In this document: piece after piece, positions 51,376-60,819 of the stretch | Layout of the letters: every line of letters starts with the position of its first letter | Position numbering within the stretch: position 1 is the stretch's first letter | Assembly: GCA_963775575.1 (NCBI GenBank) | Contig: CAVZJG010000004.1 | Location: forward strand, 62,001 to 126,000 | Source of the DNA: Roseiarcus sp963775575 | Lineage (GTDB): Bacteria > Pseudomonadota > Alphaproteobacteria > Rhizobiales > Beijerinckiaceae | DNA length: 64,000 nt | Direction of reading: 5' to 3' | Translations under genes and position numbers: made by a program | Notes under the pieces: model-generated | What the model was told of the DNA's origin: nothing | Database searches by the model: none | Seen by the model: only the letters and a program-made list of their open reading frames with translations

Positions 51376-53919
51376 TCATTGCAAGTTGGTGCTGACCTGG
51401 AGCACGTCTCCCAGCGTCCGCAGAGTCAGTTGCAGCAGCAAGGTCTGGTCGCGCACCGGCGGGGTCGAGAGGACGGGATCGCTGAGCGAGTTGGAATAGC
51501 TCACCTTGAGCGTCGTGCAGGTGTCGCCGTAGGTGAGGCCGACATTGTAGTTGACCGGGTAGAAGAGGGGCGTCTTCTGGTTCGGCAGGTCGTAGTAATG
51601 GCGCGACATGTCGAACGTGACGCCGCCGTCCACGGTCCAGTTGCTGGCGACCTTGTAGCTGGCGTTGGCCAGCAATCCCTCGCGTTTGTATAGCCAGCCG
51701 AGCAAGGGCTGCGCGGCGTACTGCCCATAGTCGAGGTTGGCTTTCCAGCCGCCGATCGACCCGCTCGCGATCACGTCGAGCCGCGCCAGGGCGAAGGTCG
51801 AACTGTCGAACTGCTGCTTGCTGGTGAGCGAGAAGTTCGACGAGAACGGCGCGATCGTCTCGCCGGCGACGAAGTTCGAATAGGTCTTGTCGAGCCCCGA
51901 TTCCAATCCGGTGTTGGCGGCGTCGCCGATGGTGTAGCAATTTTGCCCGGCGAGCTGGATGGACTGGCCGCCGACGAAGTTGGCGTGGCCGCCGTTGGCG
52001 AAATTCGCGGTGTATTGCATGCCGTAATTGAGCCGCGTGCCGCCCTCGACGCGGTCGTAGCCGGAATATTTGTCCCACGCGAACAGGGTGGTTTCGTCGA
52101 AGACGAGACTCTGCGCGTCCTCGTTGGGCTGCACCTTGGGCAGGACCTCGTTCGGGCGGACGATGAGCTGCGCGATCGGCTCGATGATCTGCTGGCCGAG
52201 CAGCGAGGACGAGACGAAGGGATAGCGATATTCCAACCCGACGCCCGGCATGGCGTTGGCGTAGGAGCCGCTGCTCGCGCCGAAGAAGTTGGTCTGGCCG
52301 CTGTTGGGGATGGTGCTCAAGCCGGCCGGGCTGGAGTAAGTGAAGTTCCCGCTGGTGTTCAGATCGGTCGTTTCGCCGTCGAGACGCGCGAACACGAACG
52401 GCGTCCAGGTTTCGCCGAGCGGATCGACGAATTTGCGTTGCCATGAAACCTGTTCGGTGGCGCGCGCGTAATCGCCGGCGATGCCGCGCAGCAGGCAAGC
52501 GCCCGGCGTGTAGGTGGGAACGCCGCCGGGTTCGCAGACGTTATAGAGATTGTACGCTTTATCGAGCGTCTGCGGGCCGACGGACTGGTACAGCGCCTCT
52601 TGGCGGCTGAGGGCGGTCGCGTTGAGGTCGACCTTCACCTCGCCGCCGATCCCGCCGCTCATGTCGGGCGCGATGGCGAAGGTTCGGTTGTAATCGAGCA
52701 CCGGAATCGCGGGCGGCTCGGTGCGCTGATCGGTGGTGGCGATCGTCGATTCGATATGATAGCCGCTCAGGTCGAAGAAGCCGCGATCCGCCTGGCCGCG
52801 CAGATAGACCGAGGACACGATGTCCTGGAAGTAATAGCGCGACTGGTCTTCGCTCTTGATCTTGTAGTCGCCGAGATAGTAGCGATCGGAAACGGCGGTG
52901 ATGTCCCAACCGTATTTCCACTTGTCGTTGATATAAAACTCGCCCTTGCTTTCGAGCGAGCCGCGCCAGCTTCGATCGCCCGCGCCATAGGGGGCCGCGG
53001 GAAACCGCGACGGGTTCTGCTGATCGAGCCCAGTGATGCGAATGTTGTATTCGCCGTTGTCCAAGCGGTGACGCCATTCCGCTTCGCCGAAGGGGCCCTG
53101 CGCCGAGAAATAGGCCGGCGTCAGCGTCAGATCGTAATTGGGCGCGAGATTGTAGAAATAGGGCAGCGCGACGCCGGTGCCGATGTAATTTCCCCCAATG
53201 AACGCCGGTGCCAGCAAGCCGCTCTCTCGCGTGACCGTGGGATCGGCGGCGGAAAAATACGGAACATAAGCGATCGGAACGCCGCCGACTTCGAGCCACG
53301 CGTCCTCGTAATAGACCATGTGGGTCTGCTGGTTCTCGATGATGCGCGCGGCGCGGATCTGCCAGAACGGCGGCCGTTCGGGATGGTCCTTGCACGGCTC
53401 GCACGCGGTGTAGACGCCGCCGTTGAACACCGTCACCGCGCCGGCCGACCGTTCGACGCGCGGCGACGTGAATCGGGTCTTCTCGGTCGACAATACTTTC
53501 ACGCCTTCGGCGAAGCCGGCGGCGAAGTCGTCGGTCAAGTCGAATCGCGAGGCGTAGGTGACGTTGCCGTGCTCGTCCGTCAGCTTGGCGCGGCCCTCCG
53601 CGTAAACCCGTTTGGTCGCGCGGTTGTAGATGACCCGGTCGGCCTGGAGAACGCGATGCTTGTAATAAAGCTGCACCGCGCCGACCGCCGACACCGTGTC
53701 GTGGTCCTTGTCGTAGACGAGTTCGTCGGCCTCGACGATCAGCTTGTCGGGATGTTGCGCCGCCGCCGCCGCTTGGCTCGAGGCAGGCGCAGCGGCCTGG
53801 GCATGCGCCGCAACGCCAAGCGTCAGCGCCAACAGGAGGACGGCCACGCTCGCGCCCAGGCGCGCGAACGCGCCAGCGCGGCGACCGCTCGCGTTGGAAA
53901 AGCTGATGGACGGACCCAT
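51376..53919 (-). CDS. lptD: LPS-assembly protein LptD
   Basis: An 847-residue outer-membrane protein that inserts lipopolysaccharide. A signal peptide (VAVLLLALTLGVAAHAQA) is followed by the OstA-like N-terminal domain (LIVEADELVYDKDHDTVSAVGAVQLYYKHRVLQADRVIYNR) and the C-terminal beta barrel. Cysteines in VYTACEPCKDHP and VCEPGGVPTYTPGAC could form structural disulfides. The ATG at 53919 follows AGGAGG and shares one base with the lptG stop (TGATG). The operon order lptF-lptG-lptD is the usual one in this group. Confidence 0.94.
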   Translation of the reverse strand: MGPSISFSNASGRRAGAFARLGASVAVLLLALTLGVAAHAQAAAPASSQAAAAAQHPDKLIVEADELVYDKDHDTVSAVGAVQLYYKHRVLQADRVIYNRATKRVYAEGRAKLTDEHGNVTYASRFDLTDDFAAGFAEGVKVLSTEKTRFTSPRVERSAGAVTVFNGGVYTACEPCKDHPERPPFWQIRAARIIENQQTHMVYYEDAWLEVGGVPIAYVPYFSAADPTVTRESGLLAPAFIGGNYIGTGVALPYFYNLAPNYDLTLTPAYFSAQGPFGEAEWRHRLDNGEYNIRITGLDQQNPSRFPAAPYGAGDRSWRGSLESKGEFYINDKWKYGWDITAVSDRYYLGDYKIKSEDQSRYYFQDIVSSVYLRGQADRGFFDLSGYHIESTIATTDQRTEPPAIPVLDYNRTFAIAPDMSGGIGGEVKVDLNATALSRQEALYQSVGPQTLDKAYNLYNVCEPGGVPTYTPGACLLRGIAGDYARATEQVSWQRKFVDPLGETWTPFVFARLDGETTDLNTSGNFTYSSPAGLSTIPNSGQTNFFGASSGSYANAMPGVGLEYRYPFVSSSLLGQQIIEPIAQLIVRPNEVLPKVQPNEDAQSLVFDETTLFAWDKYSGYDRVEGGTRLNYGMQYTANFANGGHANFVGGQSIQLAGQNCYTIGDAANTGLESGLDKTYSNFVAGETIAPFSSNFSLTSKQQFDSSTFALARLDVIASGSIGGWKANLDYGQYAAQPLLGWLYKREGLLANASYKVASNWTVDGGVTFDMSRHYYDLPNQKTPLFYPVNYNVGLTYGDTCTTLKVSYSNSLSDPVLSTPPVRDQTLLLQLTLRTLGDVLQVSTNLQ

Positions 53920-54998
53920 CAACCATCCTCCTGGTGCAAAAGCACGTAGACCCCAAACGAACAACCGACCACGGCCGTCGACCACCCCGCGACTGGGACG
54001 CTGACGAATCCCGCCCCGCCGAGATCATTGACCAATTTCGTGACGACATAAAGCACGAAGCCGGCCACGACGCCACCGGAAACCATCTTCTGGACGCCGC
54101 CCATTCGGAAAAACCGCAAGGAAAAGCAGGCGGCCACCAGAACCATCGCCGCCAGCGTCAGCGGCAAGGAGAGAAGCTCTTGAAATTGTAAGCGATATCC
54201 GGTCGCGTCGAGGCCAGCGCGATCCGTCTGCGCGGCGAGCGCCGGCAGCGCCCAGAACGACACGGTCTCCGGGGCGACGAAAGCCTGCGCGACCTCCTGG
54301 CGACTCAGCGAGGTGGCGAGCAGATAGGAGCCCGTCGTCAAGGTGTCGAAACCGGGAGTGACGACGTTGACGTCCTTCAAACTCCAGAACCCGTTGTGCA
54401 GCGTCGCGCTTTCCGCGTCGACACGTTCGATGAAATCGCCGCTGGCGTCGAAATTGAACACTTGGACATGGACGAGCGCGGGAATGGAATCGTCGCGGCC
54501 GTCCGCGTGAACCACCGCCTCGCCGTCGACGCTCTTCTGTCTTATCCAAACGCCGCCGGATGCGCTCGCGTCGGCGCCGAACACCTTCGCCTCCAGCCGG
54601 TCCGATTGGCGCTTCATCGCCGTCGACGCCGGGTTGAAGATCGTCACCGCGAAGACGCCGACCGCGACGGCGACCAGGAGCGGCGGCGCGATGAACTGCC
54701 AGGCCGAAACGCCGGCGGCGCGCGCCACCACCAGTTCCAGTTTTCGCGACAGATTGAGGAACAAAATCATCGCTCCGAACAGGACCGCGAAGGGCAGAGC
54801 CTGCTCGGCGATGATCGGCGTAAAAAGAAACGAATCCCACGCCATCAGCAGTCCCGTCGCCGCCGGCGTGGCGCTGGACCGACGCAGCATTTCGACCAGA
54901 TTGAGGGCGAAAACCAGGGTGAAGACCGCCATGAAGACCGCGACGATCGTGGTCAGGAATCGCCTGGCGAAGTAACGCCCGAGCGTGCCGCCGATCAT
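53919..54998 (-). CDS. lptG: LPS export ABC transporter permease LptG
   Basis: A 359-residue inner-membrane permease of the LptBFG complex, which extracts lipopolysaccharide from the membrane. Six membrane segments surround a periplasmic beta-jellyroll. The beginning GGTLGRYFARRFLTTIVAVF and the segment AEQALPFAVLFGAMILFLNLSRKLELVVARAAGVSAWQF are typical. The ATG at 54998 overlaps the lptF stop by 4 bases. Confidence 0.93.
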   Translation of the reverse strand: MIGGTLGRYFARRFLTTIVAVFMAVFTLVFALNLVEMLRRSSATPAATGLLMAWDSFLFTPIIAEQALPFAVLFGAMILFLNLSRKLELVVARAAGVSAWQFIAPPLLVAVAVGVFAVTIFNPASTAMKRQSDRLEAKVFGADASASGGVWIRQKSVDGEAVVHADGRDDSIPALVHVQVFNFDASGDFIERVDAESATLHNGFWSLKDVNVVTPGFDTLTTGSYLLATSLSRQEVAQAFVAPETVSFWALPALAAQTDRAGLDATGYRLQFQELLSLPLTLAAMVLVAACFSLRFFRMGGVQKMVSGGVVAGFVLYVVTKLVNDLGGAGFVSVPVAGWSTAVVGCSFGVYVLLHQEDG

Positions 54999-56128
54999 GC
55001 CGTCCTCATCGCGGCGAAGGCGAGGCGACGCATCCCCGCCAGGGCGCGGCTCAACGGCCCGAGGAAGATCGCGTCGAGGCTGACCGCCGAAGCGCCGATG
55101 GGCATCGCCCAAACCAAGATCGCGGCGTTCGGATTGCTGACCGAGAGCGAGATCGCAACGATGCCCACCAAGCGCAACGCCGTAAAGACGAGAACCGCGA
55201 CCGCCGTCGCCACGCCTCGGCCTTGGCGGGTCGTTCGCGCTTCGCCGAGCGCCGCGAAACCGACGAGGCCCGCCGCGAAGGCGTAGAACGGGCTGGAGAG
55301 ACGATCGAGCAATTCGGCGCGCAACCGCCCGTCCGGACGCGGCGCCGACGGATCCTTGGGGTCCGGCGCGATCAATTGCCGCGTCGTCATCTCATGCGTC
55401 CCCTTGCCCGCTTCGCCCTTGCGCATGAACTGGGAGAGATCGATCGCGTAGTCCTGGAAAGTGACGATCGCCGAATCGCCGGAACGTTCGGGACGTTGAT
55501 AAGAGCCCTTCGAGAGAAGAAGGTAGGTTTGGCCGTCTTTTTCGACCGTCCTGCCCGCTTCGGAAATATAGGTGGTGATGTGGGCGGGATCGCGGCGATC
55601 CTGCATGAACACGCCGTGCAGCGAGCCGTCCGGCGCCCGTTCGCGGAAGTGGAACACGAAGCCGGATTCGAGTTCGGTGAAAGCGCCGGGACGCGCCAAG
55701 TTGGCGATGAAATCGGCGCGAAGGAGCGTTGTCAGAGTCTCGATCGCCCGGAAGCTCCAGGGCATGACCTCGACGTAGAGGGCCGCCTCGATCGCAAACA
55801 CCAGCGCGAACAGCGCGAGGAACGGCCGCAGCAGCCGACCTGGCGAAACGCCCGACGCGCTCATGACCACCAATTCGCTGTCGCCGTTGAGCCGGTTCAG
55901 GCAGTACAGCACGCCGGCGAACAGCGCGACCGGCGCGATGAGCGCCATGAGCGAAGGCAGCATGAGCCCGGTGATGGAGAAGAAGACCAGCAGCGACTGG
56001 CCCTTGCTGGTCATGATGTCGATTTCCCGCAGGGCCTGGATGACCCAAACCATGCCGGTCATCGCGATCAGGCCGGCCAGGAACGCCGCCGCTGCGGTGC
56101 GGAACACGTATCGCTCGATGCGCGTCAT
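54995..56128 (-). CDS. lptF: LPS export ABC transporter permease LptF
   Basis: A 377-residue partner of LptG with the same layout: six membrane segments around a periplasmic domain. MTRIERYVFRTAAAAFLAGL starts the protein, and NRLNGDSELVVMSASGVSPGRLLRPFL is the conserved coupling segment. The frame extends upstream to 56227, but the ATG at 56128 gives the normal N-terminus. No strong ribosome site is seen. First gene of the lptF-lptG-lptD-pdxA-rsmA run, divergent from pepA. Confidence 0.93.
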   Translation of the reverse strand: MTRIERYVFRTAAAAFLAGLIAMTGMVWVIQALREIDIMTSKGQSLLVFFSITGLMLPSLMALIAPVALFAGVLYCLNRLNGDSELVVMSASGVSPGRLLRPFLALFALVFAIEAALYVEVMPWSFRAIETLTTLLRADFIANLARPGAFTELESGFVFHFRERAPDGSLHGVFMQDRRDPAHITTYISEAGRTVEKDGQTYLLLSKGSYQRPERSGDSAIVTFQDYAIDLSQFMRKGEAGKGTHEMTTRQLIAPDPKDPSAPRPDGRLRAELLDRLSSPFYAFAAGLVGFAALGEARTTRQGRGVATAVAVLVFTALRLVGIVAISLSVSNPNAAILVWAMPIGASAVSLDAIFLGPLSRALAGMRRLAFAAMRTA

Positions 56129-56374
56129 TCGGCGGCTGGTTCCCCCGTGTTTCCTCGTCGTGCGCGGCGCGCCCGCGCGGGCGCTCGGCCGCGGTCGAGC
56201 GCTAGCCCGCCCGGGCGCGTCTGGCAAGGCGCGCCGGGCGCGCGACGGGCCGCGACGAAGCGTCGCTGGCGCGCGGTCTGGTTATTGACGGCCGGGCGAA
56301 AGCCCCTGATGAGTTCGATCAGGCGCCAGCGCGAAGCCGGCTGCGTGTCTCCCATTGCGTGTCTGGGGATTTAT

Positions 56375-57874
56375 ATGAGCGAATTTGTCAACATCGCCTT
56401 TACGCCGATTTCGGCGCCCAACGGCGGAACCTATGTGGTCTTCGTCGGCGCCGACCTCAAGCCGCCGGCGCGAATCGGCGCGCTTCTGGGGCAGGCCGCC
56501 GCCCGGATCGAAGCGGCCGCCGAGACCGTTCGGTTTCGCGGCAAGAGCCTCACCGCCTTGGATATTCTGGAGCCTTCCGGCATCAACGCGGCGCGTCTTC
56601 TGGTCGTCGGCGTCGCCCCCGGCAAGGACGGCAAGCCGATCGATTTTCCGACGCTCGGCGGCTTCGTTTTCGGCAAGCTCGGCGCGGCCAAGAAGGTCGA
56701 GGTGGCGTTCGAGGCGCCGGCGGGCGAATGGGACGTCGGCGCGGCGGCCGATTTTGCGCTCGGGCTGCGTCTGCGCGCGTATCGCTTTGACAAGTACAAG
56801 ACGGAGAAAAAGAGCGACGACAACGGCGACCGGTCGGCGCCCTCGATCGCCGTCGGCGCGGCCGACCCCGCCGCGGCGGGCGCCGCGGCGGCCGCGCGCA
56901 TGGCGGTCGCCGAAGGGGTCGAATTCGCCCGCGACCTGATCAACGAGCCGGCCAACGCGCTCTATCCCGAGGCGTTCGCGGAACGCGCCGCGGGGTTGAA
57001 GACGCTTGGCGTCGAAGTCGCAATCCTCGATGAAAAAGCGATGACGAAGCTAGGCATGGGCGCGCTGCTCGGCGCCGGCCAGGGCTCGAAACGCGAAAGC
57101 CGACTCGTCGTCATGCGCTGGCGCGGCGGTCGCGCCAAGAAGGCGAAGCCGATCGCCTTCGTCGGCAAGGGCGTCTGCTTCGATTCGGGCGGCCTCTCGA
57201 TCAAGCCGAGCGCCGGCATGGAGGACCAGAAAGGCGACATGGCGGGCGCGGCCTGCGTCGTCGGCCTGATGCACGCGCTCGCCAGCCGCAAGGCCAAGGT
57301 CAACGCGGTCGGCGTGATCGGCCTGATCGAGAACATGCCCGGCGGCGGCGCCATTCGTCCCGGCGACATTCTCAAGTCGATGTCCGGCCGGTCGATCGAA
57401 ATCATCAGCACCGATGCGGAAGGACGGCTCGTGCTGGCCGACGCGCTGTGGTACGTTCACCAGCGGATCAAGCCGCGGTTCATCGTCGATCTGGCGACGC
57501 TTACCGGCGCCATCATGGTCGCGCTCGGCCAGGAGCACGCCGGACTGTTCTCCAACAACGACGAGTTGGCCGCTCGGCTGAGCGCCGCGGGGGCGGCGAC
57601 GGGGGAAACGGTTTGGCGCATGCCGCTCGGGGCCGCCTATGACAAGGCGATCGATTCCAAGATCGCCGACATGAAGAACGCCGGCGGGCGCAACGCCGGC
57701 GCGATCACCGCGGCGCAGTTCCTCAAGCGCTTCGTCGGCGATACGCCCTGGGCGCATCTCGACGTCGCGGGCGCGGCGGTGAACTCGCTGGCGAACGAGA
57801 TCAATCAATCCTGGGCGTCGGGTTGGGGCGTGCGGCTGCTCGACCGCCTGATCGCCGAATATTACGAAAGCTGA
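56375..57874 (+). CDS. pepA: Leucyl aminopeptidase
   Basis: A 499-residue M17 family aminopeptidase. The metal-binding motifs are GKGVCFDSGGLSIKPSAGMEDQKGDMAGAA and STDAEGRLVLADAL, with DLINEPANALYP before them. PepA is a hexameric cytoplasmic enzyme that can also bind DNA. The ATG at 56375 begins the usual N-terminus; a much longer frame is open upstream but has no support. The gene is divergent from lptF, a common arrangement. Confidence 0.94.
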   Translation: MSEFVNIAFTPISAPNGGTYVVFVGADLKPPARIGALLGQAAARIEAAAETVRFRGKSLTALDILEPSGINAARLLVVGVAPGKDGKPIDFPTLGGFVFGKLGAAKKVEVAFEAPAGEWDVGAAADFALGLRLRAYRFDKYKTEKKSDDNGDRSAPSIAVGAADPAAAGAAAAARMAVAEGVEFARDLINEPANALYPEAFAERAAGLKTLGVEVAILDEKAMTKLGMGALLGAGQGSKRESRLVVMRWRGGRAKKAKPIAFVGKGVCFDSGGLSIKPSAGMEDQKGDMAGAACVVGLMHALASRKAKVNAVGVIGLIENMPGGGAIRPGDILKSMSGRSIEIISTDAEGRLVLADALWYVHQRIKPRFIVDLATLTGAIMVALGQEHAGLFSNNDELAARLSAAGAATGETVWRMPLGAAYDKAIDSKIADMKNAGGRNAGAITAAQFLKRFVGDTPWAHLDVAGAAVNSLANEINQSWASGWGVRLLDRLIAEYYES

Positions 57875-57963
57875 GTTCTCGTCCGTTGTTTCCGGCGTCA
57901 TGATGTCGAGTGAGAATGGCGTTTTGCTCGAAGGGCGCGCATAATCGGCAGGGAGTGAACGGG

Positions 57964-58497
57964 ATGCGATCGAGATGGCGGCTCGCGGTTTTCGCGCTTT
58001 GCCTCGGCGCCGCTCCGGCGCAGGCGAATTCGGCGCTGCCCGGCTGCGACGCCTTCATCGACAAGTTGCGGACCGCGGCGAGCGACTCGCGCGTCGATTT
58101 CACTCACGCGCTCATCGTCTCGCGGGCGCGAACCGACACCGACGTCTTCGATGTCACGACCAAGTCCGACATCGACGGGACCTTGACCTGCCGGAACGAC
58201 CGATTGCTGCGCTTCGAGGCGCGCGCCGGCGAACCCGCCTCGGCGAGCGCGGCGAGCGAGTTCGAGAGTTTCCAGGCGGCGGCGCTGCGCTCCGCGCTCG
58301 GCTGGGACGCCGCCAGGAGCCGCGGCCTCGTGCGTGAAATGGGCGCCGACGCGCGCGAGTATCTTGCCGCCTCGCGCGAGCGCGGCGACGTCTATATCGC
58401 CGGCAAGACCGAGGAGCACGCTTCCGGCGGCGTCTCGCTCGGCCTGATCGTCACCGACACCGACAGCGCCTTCGTCATCGTCGGCGGCGAGGAGTAG
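57964..58497 (+). CDS. hypothetical secreted protein
   Basis: A 177-residue protein with a signal peptide (LAVFALCLGAAPAQA). The mature part has two cysteines (LPGCDAFID and DGTLTCRND) that could form a disulfide. I do not recognise the family. GGGAG lies before the ATG at 57964. It lies 13 bases before holC and may be co-transcribed with it. Confidence 0.65.
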   Translation: MRSRWRLAVFALCLGAAPAQANSALPGCDAFIDKLRTAASDSRVDFTHALIVSRARTDTDVFDVTTKSDIDGTLTCRNDRLLRFEARAGEPASASAASEFESFQAAALRSALGWDAARSRGLVREMGADAREYLAASRERGDVYIAGKTEEHASGGVSLGLIVTDTDSAFVIVGGEE

Positions 58498-58510
58498 GCC
58501 CGGCGCGGCG

Positions 58511-58966
58511 ATGACCGAATTCCGCTTCTATCGCCTCGAGCGCCGCCGCATCGATCAGGCGCTGCCGGGCATTCTCGAGGACGCGCTGGCGCACGGTCTG
58601 CGCGCCGTCGTCCAGGCGCCGTCGGAGGAGCGCGTCGAGGCGCTGAACGAGTGGCTGTGGACCTACGCCGACGACAGCTTCCTGCCGCACGGCGCGGCGC
58701 GCGACGGCGAGCCCGAGGCGCAGCCGATCTATCTCACCGCCGGCGACGACAATCCCAACGGCGCCGCCTTACGCGTGCTGCTCTCCGGCGTTCCCGCCGC
58801 CGCGTTGGCCGAAGCCGGCTACGAGCGCGTCGTTCTGCTGTTCGACGGGCGCGACGAGGAAGCGGCCGCCGAGGCGCGCCGGGAATGGACTCTGGTCAAG
58901 TCTGCGGGCGCCGCGCCGAGCTATTGGCGGGAAGGAGAGGACGGCGGGTGGGAGAAGGGGAGGTAG
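58511..58966 (+). CDS. holC: DNA polymerase III chi subunit
   Basis: A 151-residue HolC homologue. The sequence MTEFRFYRLERRRIDQALPGILEDALAHGLRAVVQAPSEERVEALNEWLWTYADDSFLPHG matches the family from its first residue. Chi links the clamp loader to SSB. pepA-holC is a common neighbourhood in proteobacteria, with one secreted-protein gene between them here. Confidence 0.9.
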   Translation: MTEFRFYRLERRRIDQALPGILEDALAHGLRAVVQAPSEERVEALNEWLWTYADDSFLPHGAARDGEPEAQPIYLTAGDDNPNGAALRVLLSGVPAAALAEAGYERVVLLFDGRDEEAAAEARREWTLVKSAGAAPSYWREGEDGGWEKGR

Positions 58967-58976
58967 CTTTCCTGGT

Positions 58977-59600
58977 TCAGCCCTTCCGGCGGATGATGGC
59001 GAACCACATCTTCGTGTCCGGCGAAAACTTCTCCGGAAACTCTGCCGCCACGAACGCCGGATTCAATTCGCCCTGCGCGGACTCCAGGGATTCGACCTCC
59101 CAGCCGTCGGCGAAGGCTTCATACAAGGCCTGCCGCGACACTCCGCCGCCGGGCGCCAGGGCGTCATCTGCGAAACTGAACAAAAAGAGTCGGCCGCCGG
59201 GCTCGAGCACATGGGCCAAGCCCCGGACATAGCGCGCCCGTTCGTCTCCGTCGTAGATGTGGAACAGGCCGCTGTCGATGACGCTGGCGAAGCGTCTGTC
59301 CCACTCGACCAGCGTCATCGCGTCCTTGACCAGGAACTCCACAGAAAGCTCCCATTCGGCCGCTCTGGCGCGAGCCCGGCCGATCGCCTGTTCGACGAAA
59401 TCGATGCCGGTGACCTGCAGTCCGCGGGCGGCGAAGAACACGGACGCGCCGCCCGTCCCGCACCCCGCGTCGAGCAGGGGACTCGTGACTTGGTCGGCGA
59501 CCGCCACGAACGGCGGCTGCGGCGCGCCGGTGTCCCAAGGCGGGTTGCTCTTGGCATAGATCTCCGTGAATCCGGCGTGGGCGGAAGGCGGGTTTTGCAT
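58977..59600 (-). CDS. Class I SAM-dependent methyltransferase
   Basis: A 207-residue enzyme with a full methyltransferase fold: motif I LLDAGCGTGGASVFFAARG, motif II VTGIDFVEQAIGRA, and FASVIDSGLFHIYDGDERARYV in the middle. The beginning (FTEIYAKSNPPWDTGAPQPPF) matches the thiopurine/halide methyltransferase-like group, whose members modify thiols or halides. The ATG at 59600 follows GGAG. The TetR-type gene upstream on the same strand may regulate it. Confidence 0.8.
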   Translation of the reverse strand: MQNPPSAHAGFTEIYAKSNPPWDTGAPQPPFVAVADQVTSPLLDAGCGTGGASVFFAARGLQVTGIDFVEQAIGRARARAAEWELSVEFLVKDAMTLVEWDRRFASVIDSGLFHIYDGDERARYVRGLAHVLEPGGRLFLFSFADDALAPGGGVSRQALYEAFADGWEVESLESAQGELNPAFVAAEFPEKFSPDTKMWFAIIRRKG

Positions 59601-59772
59601 TTGGATGCTCCGTTGCTGTGAAGACAACTCTTGATTGGGCGCGCGCGATCGCGAGCCCGCAGGGCTCGTTCCGTTCGTGATCAAAGGAAGCCGAGTTAGA
59701 TTCGGTCCGTTTGGCCCAGCCGCGCGGAGGAGGCCGGTGAGCCACGCGCGTGGCGCGGGCAGTTGGTCGTCG

Positions 59773-60523
59773 TCATCTCTTGTGACCCTTGCCGCGCTTC
59801 TTGGGCGCCGACGACGTCACAGACGGGTTCCGTCCGCCGACGACGCCGTCGATGATGACGTCCAAAGCCCAGTCGCCGCGGCCCCAGCCTGCTTGGGAAT
59901 CGTCGCTGTCGGACAGCAGCGCCTGCCGTGCGGCGAACACCAGCGGGAATTCCTCGGAAGAGATTGAACTCAGCGCAGTCCTTACTCGATCCAGGCCCTC
60001 TCCACTCGCACGTCGAACGCTCTGCTCGGCGGCAATGGCCGTGACATACAAAGTGAGCAGGTCCAGACCCCACGCCGCTTTGACGTCGTCCGCTCCTCCA
60101 TCTTTGAGCAGACCCAGCAGCGTCTCCCAGATGCGCAATGAATTGGGACCAGAGGCGATCTGCGACAAGGCGAGCTGCGCCAGACCCTGGCGCTCAAAGA
60201 GGACCCGGAGATACGCCTTGAGCACAGACTTCAAACGATCGCGCCAGGAGCCGTTTTGCGCTTCGGGCATGCTCACCGCGGCCAGCGCGGAATCGAGCAT
60301 CAGCGCGTGCAGTTCGTTGAGGTTCGCCAAATAGACGTAAAGCGACGCCGCGCCTGTATCCAAAGCAGTCGCCACGCGCCGAAGACTCAGCCCGGAAAGG
60401 CCGTCTCGCGCCAGGATATCGAGAGTCTGTCGAAACGATGATCTCCCGGCTGAGGGGCGGCTTGGCCGGACGAGTCCGGCGGCTGACGATTTCGCGTGGC
60501 AGTCGTTCGCCCATGCCGGCCAT
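59773..60523 (-). pseudogene. TetR/AcrR regulator gene with +1 frameshift
   Basis: One frame begins MAGMGERLPREIVSRRTRPAKPPLSREIIVST (start 60523 or 60514). At about 60425-60431 one extra base shifts to the frame that continues TLDILARDGLSGLSLRRVATALDTGAASLYVYLANLNELHALML, the TetR helix-turn-helix, and the rest of the regulator to 59773. The shift falls in helix 1. A continuous frame from 60549 exists, but its first 40 residues do not look native. So the gene is probably inactive, unless this is a sequencing error. Confidence 0.6.
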
Positions 60524-60525
60524 CC

Positions 60526-60580
60526 TACGTAACGAATGGTGTTTGTCAAGTACGTAGTTCGTTAGGAACGTTGTTCGTAA
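60526..60580. promoter_or_regulatory. palindromes before the TetR gene, candidate operator
   Basis: TACGTA occurs at 60526-60531 and 60551-60556, and TAACGAA (60530-60536) is mirrored by TTCGTTA (60558-60564). This lies directly at the start of the TetR gene, as expected for self-repression. Confidence 0.5.
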
Positions 60581-60616
60581 ATGTGGGCGCGACGGATCGC
60601 AGGATTGGGGTATCGC

Positions 60617-60722
60617 GTCCCGACGAGTCCAGACGCTCGCTCGTCGCGTCTTTGGCGATGAACCGTCGGAGCCGCGGCGATTGCGGGTCGCCGAATAATT
60701 CCCGCGGCGGACCCTCGGCTTT
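60617..60722 (-). pseudogene. duplicated 3' end of the amino-acid ABC transporter ATPase gene
   Basis: On the minus strand this reads AEGPPRELFGDPQS, then RRFIAKDATSERLDSS, which matches the end of the intact ATPase gene at 61702 (AEGPPAELFGDPKSERFRQFIAKERG) and continues past its stop. About 105 bases are shared (compare 61678-61783). Nothing else of the gene is present. Confidence 0.7.
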
Positions 60723-60819
60723 GGGGTTGGGCGCGGTAGCGAGAGCAGACAATTTGGCGCGAAAGTTGCATTTTGGCGGGCGCGTCGACCCAAGCGCGGC
60801 GCTCGATTGGCGGGATTCG

